The position numbers were made by a program, and so were the translations under genes. Below the pieces are notes generated by a model that did no database searches, had not been told where the DNA came from, and saw only the letters and a list, made by a program, of their open reading frames with translations. 64,000 nt of DNA, from assembly GCF_004402695.1 (NCBI RefSeq), contig NZ_SOFL01000008.1, positions 27,058 to 91,057 on the forward strand, in the 5' to 3' direction. Of the stretch, positions 29,245 through 38,641 are shown piece by piece; the first letter of the stretch is position 1; every line of letters begins with the position of its first letter. The DNA is from Cryobacterium adonitolivorans. Its GTDB lineage: Bacteria; Actinomycetota; Actinomycetes; Actinomycetales; Microbacteriaceae.

Positions 29245-30306
29245 TCAGTGCCGGCGGGTCGCCTGGCCGGCCGAGGCGCCCTGCGCGTGTTCGGCCCGCG
29301 GGATCTCCAACCACAGGTCCACTTCTTCGTCGGGCGAATCCTGGCCGAGTGCGCTAAGCCGCGGGTCTGGGCTGTTGATGCCCACGACGGTGACCGCCGT
29401 GCCCGAGCCGTCCGCCGCGGTCCTGGCGATGATCGTGGCCGCCGTCGTGGCAGCCATGGCATCGGCCAGGGTGTTCAGCACGACCTCCAGATCGGTGCCG
29501 ACCAGGTCGTCGATCCCTCCTTCGTCGAGCAGAGTGACGGTGGCACCGCGCCGCCGTGCCGCCATCACCTCACGACGTACGGCGTCGTTGAGCAGCCGGC
29601 GCCCGCGGATCTCGTCACGGATCGCGGCCTCGAGGTACCGGCACTCCTTGCGTTGCCCGTCGCTGAGCGTGCCGCGTTCCTGGATTACGCGGCGCAGCAT
29701 CGGCGCCGCCAGCCGGATGGTCTGGGCCAGGCGCACCTGCCGCTCGTACAGGTGCGCTTCCTGCGCCGCCTGCCACTCGGTGGCCTCCCGTTCGGCGAGG
29801 CCGTACTGCCGGGCGTCCCGACCGGCCTTGGCCAGCGCCCTGGCCAGCGTCACGGCCACGAACACCCACACGACGCTGCCGATGACGCCCATCGATGCGA
29901 GGGAGCCCGCACCGGCCCAGACGATGGTGTGGACGACCAGGAAGCCCACCCCGACCCAGGAGAGGGTAGCGCGCCGACGTGTGGCAGTGATGGTCATCAG
30001 GGTGCCGACGGCGGCGACGTACCAGGTGGCGTAGCCGTTGTCCGCCACCGACCCGTCGAGCTGGCTGCCCACCAGCAGCGGAACGGCGACGCACACGGCA
30101 ACGTTGAAGAACGCCAGCCAGAGCGGCATACGGGCCGGGCAGGTGGGCCACAGGCTCATCACGGTAGCGAGGGCGTAGAGCAGGACCGCGAGCAGCGGCG
30201 GCACGGGCGAGGTCGGCGCATCCAGGGAGTACAGCGCCAGGATCACGTGATAGGTCGAGAACAGGGCGGCCAGGGAGAGGATCAGCCCGCGGGGGACGGT
30301 GATCAT
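29245..30306 (-). CDS. Histidine-kinase-like membrane protein lacking the catalytic residues
   Basis: 353 residues: six membrane helices (1-165), a helical linker (ARQYGLAEREATEWQAAQEA), and a C-terminal domain shaped like a kinase dimerisation and ATPase region. No phospho-acceptor histidine is present where one is expected (QTIRLAAPMLRRVIQERG), and the N and G boxes of an ATPase are absent; VLNTLADAMAATTAATIIAR stands where an N box would be. It overlaps the true kinase gene by four bases (ATGA) and is the third gene of the regulator-kinase operon. It may form heterodimers with the kinase or act as a sensory partner; this is inference. Confidence 0.65.
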   Translation of the reverse strand: MITVPRGLILSLAALFSTYHVILALYSLDAPTSPVPPLLAVLLYALATVMSLWPTCPARMPLWLAFFNVAVCVAVPLLVGSQLDGSVADNGYATWYVAAVGTLMTITATRRRATLSWVGVGFLVVHTIVWAGAGSLASMGVIGSVVWVFVAVTLARALAKAGRDARQYGLAEREATEWQAAQEAHLYERQVRLAQTIRLAAPMLRRVIQERGTLSDGQRKECRYLEAAIRDEIRGRRLLNDAVRREVMAARRRGATVTLLDEGGIDDLVGTDLEVVLNTLADAMAATTAATIIARTAADGSGTAVTVVGINSPDPRLSALGQDSPDEEVDLWLEIPRAEHAQGASAGQATRRH

Positions 30307-31610
30307 GAGGCGTCACCGCGCTCGCCCAGCGGCCACTCGATCAGAATCGAGGTGCCCCGGCCCGGTCCGCTCCGCACCTGCACGGCACCGCCGGCGGTCG
30401 CAACCCGCTCCCGGATCGAGATACGCAGGCCGAGGCGTTCGCTGGGCACCGCGTCAGGGTCGAACCCAGCACCGGAGTCGGCGATTTCGATGACGCAGCC
30501 ACCGAGCAGGTTGGAGTTCATCCGCACCGACCTGGACACCGGGTCGCCGGGAGCGCCGGCGTGCTGGATGCTGTTCACGATCGCCTGGGCGCTGGCGGCG
30601 AAGAGCGCTTCGCTGGCGTACGCCGGCAGGCTCAGCTTCTCCGTATCGCAGTCGATGAACTCGATCGTCTCCTCGAACCGGTACGCGATGGTGCGGATGC
30701 GGTCCTTGAGGTCGCTGAACGACACCATGCTGTCGTCGGCGGCGGGGATGGAGCCCGCCTCGTTGAGCCGGATGATGGCTTCCCTCGCCATCGTGGCGGC
30801 GAGCTCTGCGGCCTTGGGGGTGCCGGCCGCCGCGGCGGACAACAGGGCCGCGAGCACGCTGTCGTGCACGATGGAGTCCACCTGCACCCGCTCCACCTCC
30901 GTGGCGTGCTGGCGCACGGCGGCGGAGTAGGTGTTCAGGGCATTAATCTGGGCGGTGTCGACGGCGGCGGTGGCCTGGCGGAGCATCGTGATGATGATCA
31001 ACACCACCTGGCCGAGCAGGATCGCGTAGAACGCGTCGAGAGCGCCGAGCATGGGCTCCGCGCCACCCCCGGCGGGCAGGACCCGCACCACGCCGTAGGC
31101 GATCGGGGCCAGCAGGGTGTAGGTCATCGCCCACCACAGCGGGAACGAAATCGCGGCGCAGGCTGTGGCGACGGTGCACAGGTACCAGAGCCAGGACTTG
31201 CCGTCCAGCACCCCGTCAGGGGTGTTCAGCATCGCCGGCCACACGACCAGGGCGACGAGGTACAGCACGGCGAACAGTCCGCTGGTGAACCTGATGAATT
31301 TCTTCACCAGGGTGGCGATGATCGCCAGGCCCAGCCCACCGTAGATCGCGACGGCGAGGGCGATGCCCAGACCCGGCTTCAGGGCGTCCAGCTGGCCCAG
31401 CGTCGCCGGATAGGTCTGCAGGGCGAAAATCAGGCCGACGCCGCCGACGGACCGCGAGACCACCCGCTCGATCTGCGCGCGGCTGATGGGCTTGCGCGGC
31501 TGCTTGGATTCGTTGAGGAGGTCGGCACCGAGCTGTTCCGGTTCGACGCGGTCCGGCGACAGCCTCCGCGACCGGACCGGCGTGACCTCCGCGGGACTAG
31601 GAGCGCCCAT
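30303..31610 (-). CDS. Sensor histidine kinase (NarX/DesK-like)
   Basis: 435 residues. A cytoplasmic N-terminus is followed by six membrane helices (60-205), the dimerisation helix ERVQVDSIVHDSVLAALLSA with an H-D pair as phosphorylation site, the N box in SAQAIVNSIQHAGAP and the G box in IEIADSGAGFDPDAVPSERL, then GAVQVRSGPGRGTSILIEW. This is the HPK7-type kinase that partners LuxR-type regulators. It overlaps the regulator gene by 14 bases upstream and the pseudo-kinase downstream. The signal is unknown; the sensor region is membrane-embedded with no large outer loop. Confidence 0.85.
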   Translation of the reverse strand: MGAPSPAEVTPVRSRRLSPDRVEPEQLGADLLNESKQPRKPISRAQIERVVSRSVGGVGLIFALQTYPATLGQLDALKPGLGIALAVAIYGGLGLAIIATLVKKFIRFTSGLFAVLYLVALVVWPAMLNTPDGVLDGKSWLWYLCTVATACAAISFPLWWAMTYTLLAPIAYGVVRVLPAGGGAEPMLGALDAFYAILLGQVVLIIITMLRQATAAVDTAQINALNTYSAAVRQHATEVERVQVDSIVHDSVLAALLSAAAAGTPKAAELAATMAREAIIRLNEAGSIPAADDSMVSFSDLKDRIRTIAYRFEETIEFIDCDTEKLSLPAYASEALFAASAQAIVNSIQHAGAPGDPVSRSVRMNSNLLGGCVIEIADSGAGFDPDAVPSERLGLRISIRERVATAGGAVQVRSGPGRGTSILIEWPLGERGDAS

Positions 31611-32304
31611 CCCCGCCTTCCGAGTCGAGCCCCGGCAGGATGCCGTCTTCGACGGCCCTGCGCAGCAGGTCGACCTTCGTGGGCGCCGGGCGGCCCACCT
31701 CGACGTACTTCACCCGGATTCGGTCGAGGTATTCCCGGGCTGTGGAGTGGGCGATGCCCAGCTGCATCGCCACCATCTTCAGTGGCAGGCCGGACGCGTA
31801 GAGGTGCAGCACGTCACGTTCGCGACGGCCCAGCTGGGCCTTGGCGAAGTCCCGGTCGGCGTCGATGGCGGTGGCCCACTCGAGGTTGTTGAGCACGTCG
31901 CCGCGAGCCACCGACGCGACGGCGGCCATCACCGTGGTCGTCGGCGAGGACTTGGGGATGACTCCGGCCGCACCGGCGGCCAGGCCCTCACGGACCAGGG
32001 CGACCCTGTCGGCGATGCTGTGCACCAGCACCGACGCGCCGGTGCCGCGGGCGAGGTGCACGTTGTCGGTGACGAGGGACCCGTCGCCCAGGGACAGATC
32101 GAGCACGATCACGTCGACCGGCCGGCCGGCGATGCCGTCGACGAGTTCGCGCACCGTCGCGGCCTCGAAGACCACCTCGAAGCCGGTGTTCTCGCAGGCA
32201 GCCTTGAGGCCGAGCCGCACCGACTCATGGTCGTCGGCGATGCCCACGCGTACGGGGCGGTCGGCCAGGTCGGGCGCGGTGTCAGGCTCGGTCACGATTG
32301 TCAT
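31597..32304 (-). CDS. NarL/FixJ-type response regulator
   Basis: 235 residues. In the receiver domain, VRVGIADDHESVRLGLKAA gives the acidic pocket and VDVIVLDLSLGDGS the phospho-accepting aspartate. The DNA-binding domain has QLGRRERDVLHLYASGLPLK and VAMQLGIAHSTAREYLDRIR, a LuxR-type helix-turn-helix. It is the first gene of the regulator-kinase-pseudokinase unit. TAGTGT (32329-32334) lies about 25 bases upstream, so the unit probably has its own promoter, though the RNA methyltransferase gene ends only 31 bases before it. Confidence 0.88.
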   Translation of the reverse strand: MTIVTEPDTAPDLADRPVRVGIADDHESVRLGLKAACENTGFEVVFEAATVRELVDGIAGRPVDVIVLDLSLGDGSLVTDNVHLARGTGASVLVHSIADRVALVREGLAAGAAGVIPKSSPTTTVMAAVASVARGDVLNNLEWATAIDADRDFAKAQLGRRERDVLHLYASGLPLKMVAMQLGIAHSTAREYLDRIRVKYVEVGRPAPTKVDLLRRAVEDGILPGLDSEGGDGRS

Positions 32305-32328
32305 CTTTCGTCTGCGGTCTTGGTGCTA

Positions 32329-32334
32329 ACACTA
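32329..32334 (-). promoter_or_regulatory. Candidate -10 box (TAGTGT) for the two-component unit
   Basis: TAGTGT on the minus strand, 24 bases before ATG 32304, within the short gap behind the methyltransferase gene. Confidence 0.35.
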
Positions 32335-32335
32335 G

Positions 32336-33649
32336 CTATCTGGTGAGCAGTGCGACGGCTTCGACGTGGTGGGTGTTGGGGAACAGGTCGAAGGCGCGCA
32401 GGCTTCGCAACGTGTAACCGTGCCCGGCGAACAGGGCGACGTCGCGGGCCAGGGCCACCGGATCGCAGGCGACGTACACCACCTGAGCCGGCCCGAGGAA
32501 TGCCAGGGTGTCGACGACTTCGCCGCCGGCGCCGGAGCGCGGCGGGTCGAGCACCACGGTGGCGGCCTGCAGGCGGCTGCGTTCGGCCGCGTCAGCGTCG
32601 CGAGTGAGGCCGGTCAGGAACTTGTCCACCCTGGCGGTCTGCGCGGTGGCGCCGACCCATTCGGCGAGGTTCGTAGTGGCGTTGCCGGTGGCCTGGTCGT
32701 CGCTCTCCACCGAGGTGATGCGCACGCCGGAACCGAACCTGTCTCCGACGGCGGCGGCGAGCAGCCCGACGCCGCCGTACAGGTCGAGGTTGGCGGCCTT
32801 GGGGTCGAACAGGTCGGGGTCGATGGTGTCCTGCACGGCGGCGAACAGGGTCTCGGCGGCGCGGGCGTGCACCTGCCAGAAACCGGCGGCGTCGAGCCGG
32901 AACTCGCGGTCGCCGACCAGCTCGGTGATCGGCTTCGGCGCGGTGCGGCGCCGGCGTCCCTTCTCGTCCTGCTCGGCGACGAGGATCTGCACCTCGCCCA
33001 CGCTGGGGGCGATCACGTCGACGGATGCGGCGCCGGCGAACATCTTGTCCAGCGGCGCGGCCATTTCGAGGGCGTGCACGGCCAGCGGCAGGTCGTCGAC
33101 GGGGATCACCCGGTGCGAGCGGGCGGCGTACGGGCCGACGATGCCGGTTTCCGTCACGTGCAGGCGCACCCGGGTGCGCCAGCCTGTGCCGTCCATGGCG
33201 TCGCCCGGCGAGGCATCCGCTGCGACCGGCACGGCCTCGACGGTGACGTCGCTGTCGATTTTGGCCATCCGGTGCAGCGCGTCGGTGAGGACCTGTCGCT
33301 TGAGCTCGCGCTGGTGGCCCAGTTCGATGTGGCCGAATTCGGCGCCGCCGGCGCGGTCGGCCGGGTCCCGGTCGATGGCCGCTGCGGCCCAGATGTGCGG
33401 CTGGCGTTCGGGAGCCGCGGTGAGGACCTCGACGGTCTCGGCCCGCCAGAAGCTCTTCTTGTTCGCGTCGGTGAGCCTGGCGCGCACCCGTTCACCCGGG
33501 ACGGTGTCGCTGACGAAGACCACGCGGCCCTCGTGCCGGGCGACGAAGATGCCGCCGTGGGCTACGTTGGTGATATCGAGCTCGAGTTCTGCGCCGATCT
33601 CGCCCTCTGAAGTGCTCTGACTTGCCTGACGATTAGTGTTGGTGCCCAT
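32336..33649 (-). CDS. TrmA/RumA-family 23S rRNA or tRNA uridine methyltransferase
   Basis: 437 residues from ATG 33649. An N-terminal TRAM RNA-binding domain (LELDITNVAHGGIFVARHEG to VPGERVRARLTDANKKSF) precedes the SAM fold: ANLDLYGGVGLLAAAVGDRF, then TVVLDPPRSGAGGEVVDTLA and VVYVACDPVALARDVALF with the catalytic cysteine, and a C-terminal DLFPNTHHVEAVALL. Members methylate uridine C5. Which RNA cannot be decided; the four-cysteine iron-sulfur motif of RlmD is not evident. The longer open frame upstream is antisense to maf. Confidence 0.9.
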   Translation of the reverse strand: MGTNTNRQASQSTSEGEIGAELELDITNVAHGGIFVARHEGRVVFVSDTVPGERVRARLTDANKKSFWRAETVEVLTAAPERQPHIWAAAAIDRDPADRAGGAEFGHIELGHQRELKRQVLTDALHRMAKIDSDVTVEAVPVAADASPGDAMDGTGWRTRVRLHVTETGIVGPYAARSHRVIPVDDLPLAVHALEMAAPLDKMFAGAASVDVIAPSVGEVQILVAEQDEKGRRRRTAPKPITELVGDREFRLDAAGFWQVHARAAETLFAAVQDTIDPDLFDPKAANLDLYGGVGLLAAAVGDRFGSGVRITSVESDDQATGNATTNLAEWVGATAQTARVDKFLTGLTRDADAAERSRLQAATVVLDPPRSGAGGEVVDTLAFLGPAQVVYVACDPVALARDVALFAGHGYTLRSLRAFDLFPNTHHVEAVALLTR

Positions 33650-33689
33650 TGAATGAGCATCCCACACTGATGCGCCACCGAAGGGTTCC

Positions 33690-34349
33690 ATGCGTCTGTA
33701 TCTCGCCTCCACGTCCCCCGCCCGGCTGTCGCTGCTGCGCGCGGCGGGCATCGAACCGGTGACAATCTCGCCGGCCGTCGACGAGGATGCCGTTGCCGCG
33801 GCGGAAGCGGCCCGCACCGGCTCCGCGCTCACCCCGCACCATGTGGTGGAGCTGCTGGCCAGGGCGAAGGCGGAGGCCGTCGCAGACGGCGGCGCCGGGC
33901 ACGGCATCGACGGACTGATCCTCGGCGGGGACTCGGTCTTCGTGCTCGACGGAGTGATTTACGGCAAGCCGCACACCCCTGAGCGGGCGCGGGAGCGCTG
34001 GCACGGGCAGCGCGGGCGCACCGGGCAGCTCTACTCCGGTCACTGGCTGATCGAGCACATCGAGGGCCGTCCCGGCCGGGCCGTCGGCGCCGTCGCGGTG
34101 GCCGACGTGACCTTCACCGACGACCTCGATGATACGGAGCTCGACGCCTACATCAATACGGGTGAACCGCTGTTCGTCGCGGGCGCCTTCACCATCGACA
34201 GCCTCGGCGCGCCGTACATCAGCCGCATCGAGGGCGACCCGTCCACCGTCGTCGGGCTGTCGCTGCCCACCCTGCGCAAATTAGTGCTCCGGCTGGGCTA
34301 TGACTGGCCAGGCCTGTGGAATACGGGCACTTCGGCCCTACCGGACTGA
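33690..34349 (+). CDS. maf: Maf-family nucleotide pyrophosphatase
   Basis: 219 residues. RLYLASTSPARLSLLRAAGI is the Maf N-terminal signature; LILGGDSVFVLDGVIYGKPH carries the catalytic aspartate region, and ERWHGQRGRTGQLYSGHWLI and GAFTIDSLGAPYISRIEGDP follow. Maf proteins hydrolyse dTTP/UTP or modified nucleotides as house-cleaning enzymes. GAAGGG lies four bases before the ATG. It diverges from the RNA methyltransferase gene across 40 bases. Confidence 0.92.
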   Translation: MRLYLASTSPARLSLLRAAGIEPVTISPAVDEDAVAAAEAARTGSALTPHHVVELLARAKAEAVADGGAGHGIDGLILGGDSVFVLDGVIYGKPHTPERARERWHGQRGRTGQLYSGHWLIEHIEGRPGRAVGAVAVADVTFTDDLDDTELDAYINTGEPLFVAGAFTIDSLGAPYISRIEGDPSTVVGLSLPTLRKLVLRLGYDWPGLWNTGTSALPD

Positions 34350-34437
34350 CCGTCCTTTCGGGGCCTTTGTAGCCCGACGCAGTGTTCTTCGGGCGGTTTT
34401 TGTGGGAAAGAACCAAAATTGCGGGGGTTCTGACCAA

Positions 34438-34451
34438 TAGGCTCAGTACCT
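34438..34451 (+). promoter_or_regulatory. -10 box (TAGGCT, 34438-34443) for the carboxylase alpha gene
   Basis: TAGGCT is eight bases from ATG 34452. Confidence 0.5.
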
Positions 34452-36215
34452 ATGTCGCGTATAACGAAGGTCCTCATCGCCAACCGGGGCGAGATCGCCG
34501 TCAGAGTGATCAGAGCGGCCAAGGACAGTGGCATCCTCTCGGTCGCCGTTTACGCCGACCAGGACAGGGACGCCCTGCACGCCCGCCTCGCCGACGAGGC
34601 CTACGGGCTCGACGGCACCTCCAGCGCCGAGACCTACCTCGTCATCGAGAAGATCCTCTCCATCGCCCGCCGCTCCGGCGCCGACGCCGTGCACCCCGGC
34701 TACGGTTTCCTGGCCGAGAACGCCGCGTTCGCCAGTGCCGTCATCGACGCCGGCCTCATCTGGATCGGCCCGTCCCCCGAGGCCATCGAACAGCTCGGCG
34801 ACAAGGTGTCGGCCAGGCACATCGCCGAGAAGGTGCACGCGCCCATGGCGCCCGGCACCCTGAACCCCGTAGCAGACGCCAGCGAGGTGCTCGACTTCGT
34901 CGACCAGCACGGCCTGCCCGTCGCCATCAAGGCGGCGTTCGGCGGCGGCGGCCGCGGCCTGAAGGTGGCCCGCACCCGCGAAGAGGTACCGGAACTGTTC
35001 GACTCCGCCGTGCGCGAGGCCATCACGGCGTTCGGCCGCGGCGAGTGCTTCGTGGAGAAGTACCTCGACAAGCCCCGGCACGTTGAAACCCAGTGTCTGG
35101 CGGATGCCCACGGCAACGTCGTCGTGATCTCCACCCGCGACTGCTCCCTGCAGCGCCGCCACCAGAAGCTCGTCGAAGAAGCGCCGGCGCCGTTCCTCAC
35201 CGAGGCGCAGACGACCGAGATGTACCGGGCGTCCAAGGCCATCCTCAGGGAGGTCGGCTACGTCGGTGCCGGCACCTGTGAGTTCCTGATCGGCCAGGAC
35301 GGCACGGTCTCCTTCCTTGAGGTGAACACGCGCCTGCAGGTGGAGCACCCGGTGTCGGAGGAAGTCACCGGCATCGACCTGGTGCGCGAGCAGTTCCGGC
35401 TCGCCGAGGGCGGCGTGCTCGACTACGACGACCCCATCGCCGTCGGCCACTCCTTCGAGTTTCGCATCAACGGTGAGGACGCCGGCCGCGGCTTCATGCC
35501 CGCACCCGGCCCGGTGCACGTGTTCAAGGTCGCCGGCGGCCCTGGCGTGCGCGTCGACAGCGGCGTGCAGTCCGGCGACGAGATCTCCGGCTCCTTCGAC
35601 TCGCTGCTGGCCAAGCTCATCGTCACCGGCGCCACCCGGGAACAGGCTCTCGAGCGCGCCCGCCGCGCCCTCGACGAGTTCGAGGTGGCCGGCCTACCCA
35701 CGGTGTTGCCGTTCCACCGCCTGATCGTGCGCGACCCGGCCTTCGCCCCCGCCGACGGCGCCCCGTTCACGATCTACACCCGCTGGATCGAGACCGAGTT
35801 CGAGAACACCATCGATCCCTGGAGCGGCACCCTCGAGGACCGTCCGCGCTCCGACGCCCGTCACAGCGTCGTCGTCGAGGTGGACGGCCGCCGTATCGAA
35901 GTGAGCCTGCCCAGCAAGCTGCTGCCCGGTACCGCGTCGGAGAGGACCGCCGGGCCCGCCCCGCGCCGCCGTACCGCCGCGCACTCGGTGAACACCGCGA
36001 CGGGCGATGCCGTGAAGGCGCCGATGCAGGCCACCGTCGTCAAGATCCTCGTCGCCGAGGGCGACACCGTCGTCAAGGGCGACCTGCTGCTGGTGCTGGA
36101 GGCCATGAAGATGGAACAGCCGCTCACCGCGCACAAGGACGGCGTGGTCGGGGTCATCGGCGCCGACGTCGGCTCGACGGTGTCCAGCGGCCACCTGCTG
36201 CTCACGGTCAGCTAG
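34452..36215 (+). CDS. Acyl-CoA carboxylase alpha subunit (biotin carboxylase plus biotin carrier)
   Basis: 587 residues, AccA3-like. The biotin carboxylase part covers 1-450: [20 protein letters not shown], the ATP loop [40 protein letters not shown], and [20 protein letters not shown] with the catalytic glutamate and arginine. The C-terminal 80 residues are a biotinyl domain with [18 protein letters not shown], the lysine being biotinylated by BirA. The beta and epsilon genes are 6 kb away. It provides carboxybiotin for fatty-acid or propionate metabolism. Confidence 0.95.
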   Translation: MSRITKVLIANRGEIAVRVIRAAKDSGILSVAVYADQDRDALHARLADEAYGLDGTSSAETYLVIEKILSIARRSGADAVHPGYGFLAENAAFASAVIDAGLIWIGPSPEAIEQLGDKVSARHIAEKVHAPMAPGTLNPVADASEVLDFVDQHGLPVAIKAAFGGGGRGLKVARTREEVPELFDSAVREAITAFGRGECFVEKYLDKPRHVETQCLADAHGNVVVISTRDCSLQRRHQKLVEEAPAPFLTEAQTTEMYRASKAILREVGYVGAGTCEFLIGQDGTVSFLEVNTRLQVEHPVSEEVTGIDLVREQFRLAEGGVLDYDDPIAVGHSFEFRINGEDAGRGFMPAPGPVHVFKVAGGPGVRVDSGVQSGDEISGSFDSLLAKLIVTGATREQALERARRALDEFEVAGLPTVLPFHRLIVRDPAFAPADGAPFTIYTRWIETEFENTIDPWSGTLEDRPRSDARHSVVVEVDGRRIEVSLPSKLLPGTASERTAGPAPRRRTAAHSVNTATGDAVKAPMQATVVKILVAEGDTVVKGDLLLVLEAMKMEQPLTAHKDGVVGVIGADVGSTVSSGHLLLTVS

Positions 36216-36243
36216 CCGCCGCCCGGCGTCCCGCCCGGTCGCC

Positions 36244-36275
36244 AGGCACAACTGTGCCCGAAGCAACAGTTGCCT
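36244..36275. terminator. Candidate hairpin between converging genes
   Basis: AGGCACAACTGT can pair with ACAGTTGCCT (two bases bulged), and a smaller GGCACA/TGTGCC hairpin lies inside. It separates the carboxylase alpha gene from lpdA. Confidence 0.4.
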
Positions 36276-36297
36276 CCTGTGCGTCAGGGTCTGCGGG

Positions 36298-37737
36298 TCA
36301 GTAGTGCACCTTGTGCATCGCGCGGGCGGCATCCGTGATGGAACCGGTGAGCGACGGGTAGACGGTGAACGCCTCGGCGACCTCGTCGACGGTGAGGCCG
36401 TGCTCGACCGCGAGAGTGAGCGGGAAGATCAGCTCGCTGGCCTTGGGGCCCACGATGACGCCGCCGATGACGGTGCCGGTGCCGCGGGAGGCGATGAGCT
36501 TAACGAAGCCGTCCTTGATGCCCATCATCTTGGCGCGCGGGTTCGATTCGAGCGGCATCTTGTATACCTCGCCGCGGCGCACGCCCTCTTCGATCTCCTT
36601 CTGGGTCCAGCCGACGGTGGCGATCTCCGGCTGAGTGAAGATGTTGGCGGCCACGTTTCGGATCTCGATAGGGTTCACGGCGTCGCCCATGGCGTGGTAC
36701 ACCGCGGTGCGTCCCATCATGGATGCGACGGAGGCCAGCGGCATCTCCGTGGTGCAGTCGCCCGCGGCGTAGATGTTGGGGATCGAGGTGCGCGCGACCC
36801 GGTTCACCCGGATGTGGCCGGAATCGTTCAGCTGCACGCCGGCCTCGGCCAGGCCAAGGCCCACGGTGTTCGGCACGGCGCCGACGGCGATCAGGCAGTG
36901 GCTGCCCTCGACGGAACGGCCGTCGGTGAGGGTGACCAGCACGCCGGTGTCGGTGCGTTCGGCGGTGGCAGCGCGGGACTTGTTCAGCACCACCATGCCG
37001 TTGCGCTTGAACACGTTCTCGATCACGGCGGCCGCGTCGACGTCTTCGCCTGGCAGCACCTGGTCGCGGCTGGAGACGAGGGTGACCTCGGCGCCCAGCG
37101 CCCGGTAGGCGGAGGCGAACTCCGCACCGGTGACGCCGGAACCCACGACGATGAGATGCTTGGGCACCGACTTGAGGTTGTACAGCTGGGTCCAGGTGAG
37201 GATCCGCTCGCCGTCGGGCATCATCGTGGGCATCATGCGCGGGCTCGCGCCGACCGACAGCACAATGGTGTCGGCCTCGACCCGGTCGAAATCGGTGCCG
37301 GAGCCGTCGTCCCCGGTGGATACGATGACCGCGTCCCGGCCGTCGAGCCGGCCGTGGCCGCTCTGCAGCTTGACGCCGGCCTTGACGAGGGTCTCCCGCA
37401 TGTCCTGGGACTGCTCCCTGGCCAGCGCGAGCAGGCGCTTGTTCACCGCGGCAAGGTTGATAGCGACCTCGGGATGCAGGGGCTTTCCGGTGGAGTCGCG
37501 CACGAAGAACTGCACGCCAAGGTCGCTGGCCTCGCGGATGGAATTCGACGCCTCCGCGGTCGCGATCAGGGACTTCGAGGGCACGACGTCGGTGAGCACC
37601 GCGGCGCCGCCCACGCCGACGCGTTCGATCAGCGTGACCTCTGCGCCCTGCTGGGCGCCGGCGAGTGCCGCTTCGTATCCACCGGGGCCGCCGCCGATGA
37701 TGGCGATGCGTTGTTTTCGTTCGAACTCGTAAGGCAT
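36298..37737 (-). CDS. lpdA: NAD(P)H-quinone dehydrogenase, LpdA type
   Basis: 479 residues of the pyridine-nucleotide disulfide oxidoreductase fold: FAD motif IAIIGGGPGGYEAALAGAQQ, NAD motif HLIVVGSGVTGAEFASAYRA, IYAAGDCTTEMPLASVASMM, and a C-terminal dimer domain. The redox-active CxxxxC of lipoamide dehydrogenases is replaced by VGGAAVLTDVVPSKSLIATA, as in mycobacterial LpdA, which reduces quinones and does not act on lipoamide. The start is ATG 37737, six bases after CAGAAT. It is divergent from the purine phosphorylase gene across 70 bases. Confidence 0.88.
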   Translation of the reverse strand: MPYEFERKQRIAIIGGGPGGYEAALAGAQQGAEVTLIERVGVGGAAVLTDVVPSKSLIATAEASNSIREASDLGVQFFVRDSTGKPLHPEVAINLAAVNKRLLALAREQSQDMRETLVKAGVKLQSGHGRLDGRDAVIVSTGDDGSGTDFDRVEADTIVLSVGASPRMMPTMMPDGERILTWTQLYNLKSVPKHLIVVGSGVTGAEFASAYRALGAEVTLVSSRDQVLPGEDVDAAAVIENVFKRNGMVVLNKSRAATAERTDTGVLVTLTDGRSVEGSHCLIAVGAVPNTVGLGLAEAGVQLNDSGHIRVNRVARTSIPNIYAAGDCTTEMPLASVASMMGRTAVYHAMGDAVNPIEIRNVAANIFTQPEIATVGWTQKEIEEGVRRGEVYKMPLESNPRAKMMGIKDGFVKLIASRGTGTVIGGVIVGPKASELIFPLTLAVEHGLTVDEVAEAFTVYPSLTGSITDAARAMHKVHY

Positions 37738-37749
37738 TCACTTATTCTG
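37738..37749 (-). promoter_or_regulatory. -10 box (CAGAAT, 37744-37749) for a leaderless lpdA start
   Basis: CAGAAT six bases from ATG 37737 on the minus strand. Confidence 0.4.
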
Positions 37750-37795
37750 TCCTGCACCGCGCGACCCGCCAAACCACGGCTGCCCCGCAGGCAAT

Positions 37796-37807
37796 TAGAG
37801 TAGGAGG
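37796..37807 (+). promoter_or_regulatory. -10 box and AGGAGG overlap before the phosphorylase gene
   Basis: TAGAGT (37796-37801) directly abuts AGGAGG, which abuts ATG 37808. If transcription starts at the ATG, the AGGAGG is not in the mRNA. If it is used as a ribosome site, a promoter further upstream is needed. Confidence 0.4.
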
Positions 37808-38641
37808 ATGCTCACGACCGAGATCAATCCTCTTGACGCGCCGGAAACCAACCCGTTCGACGTGGCCGCCACCGCCGCCCAGGAAATCGCCGACGCCACC
37901 GGCGTCGCCCATCACGACATCGCCCTGACCCTGGGGAGCGGCTGGGGCAAGGCCGCCGACCTGATCGGCGAGACCACCCACACGATCCCCGCGCAGGAGA
38001 TCACCGGGTTCAGCGCGCCGGCCCTCGCCGGCCACGCGGGCATGCTCCGCTCTGTGCTGTTGCCCAGTGGCAAGCGCGCCCTGGTGATCGGCGCCCGCAC
38101 CCATTACTACGAAGGCCACGGCGTGCGCCGGGTCGTGCACAGCGTACGCACCGCCGCCGCGACCGGGGCGACGACCATGATCCTCACCAACGGGGCCGGC
38201 GGCATCCGCGAGACCTGGAAGCCGGGCACCCCGGTGCTGATCAGCGACCACATCAACCTCACCGCCGACTCGCCGCTCGAAGGCGCCACCTTCATCGACC
38301 TCACCGACCTGTACTCCCAGCGCCTGCGCGACCTCGCCAGGGGCATCGACCCCACCCTGGACGAGGGCGTCTACTGCCAGTTCCGCGGACCGCACTACGA
38401 GACGCCCGCCGAGGTGCAGATGGCCAAGGTCATCGGCGGCCACATCGTGGGCATGTCCACCGCCCTGGAGGCCATCGCCGCCCGCCAGGCCGGCATGGAA
38501 GTGCTCGGCATGTCGCTGATCACCAACCTTGCCGCCGGCATCCAGAAGACCCCGCTCAGCCACGGCGAGGTGCTCGAGGCCGGCCAGGCCGCCGAGACCA
38601 CCATCAGCGCCCTCCTCGCCAGCATTGTGGCCGCACTGTGA
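37808..38641 (+). CDS. Purine-nucleoside phosphorylase
   Basis: 277 residues, trimeric PNP type. It cleaves purine (deoxy)ribonucleosides with phosphate to base and pentose-1-phosphate. Motifs: IALTLGSGWGKAADLIGE, HAGMLRSVLLPSGKRALVIG, TMILTNGAGGIRETWKPGTP, the active-site YCQFRGPHYETPAEVQMAKV and MSLITNLAAGIQKTPLSHGE. The gene for a phosphosugar mutase starts within its stop codon (GTGA), which fits use of the released pentose-1-phosphate. Confidence 0.94.
   Translation: MLTTEINPLDAPETNPFDVAATAAQEIADATGVAHHDIALTLGSGWGKAADLIGETTHTIPAQEITGFSAPALAGHAGMLRSVLLPSGKRALVIGARTHYYEGHGVRRVVHSVRTAAATGATTMILTNGAGGIRETWKPGTPVLISDHINLTADSPLEGATFIDLTDLYSQRLRDLARGIDPTLDEGVYCQFRGPHYETPAEVQMAKVIGGHIVGMSTALEAIAARQAGMEVLGMSLITNLAAGIQKTPLSHGEVLEAGQAAETTISALLASIVAAL

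Noticed and set aside
29145..29357. Small plus-strand frame in the accE-sensor gap
   Set aside because: It runs through the terminator hairpin and into the antisense strand of the sensor gene, with no ribosome site or recognisable protein.
36298..37737. LpdA read as a defective lipoamide dehydrogenase because its redox cysteines are missing
   Set aside because: The missing cysteine pair is the defining feature of LpdA-type quinone reductases, and all other motifs are intact.
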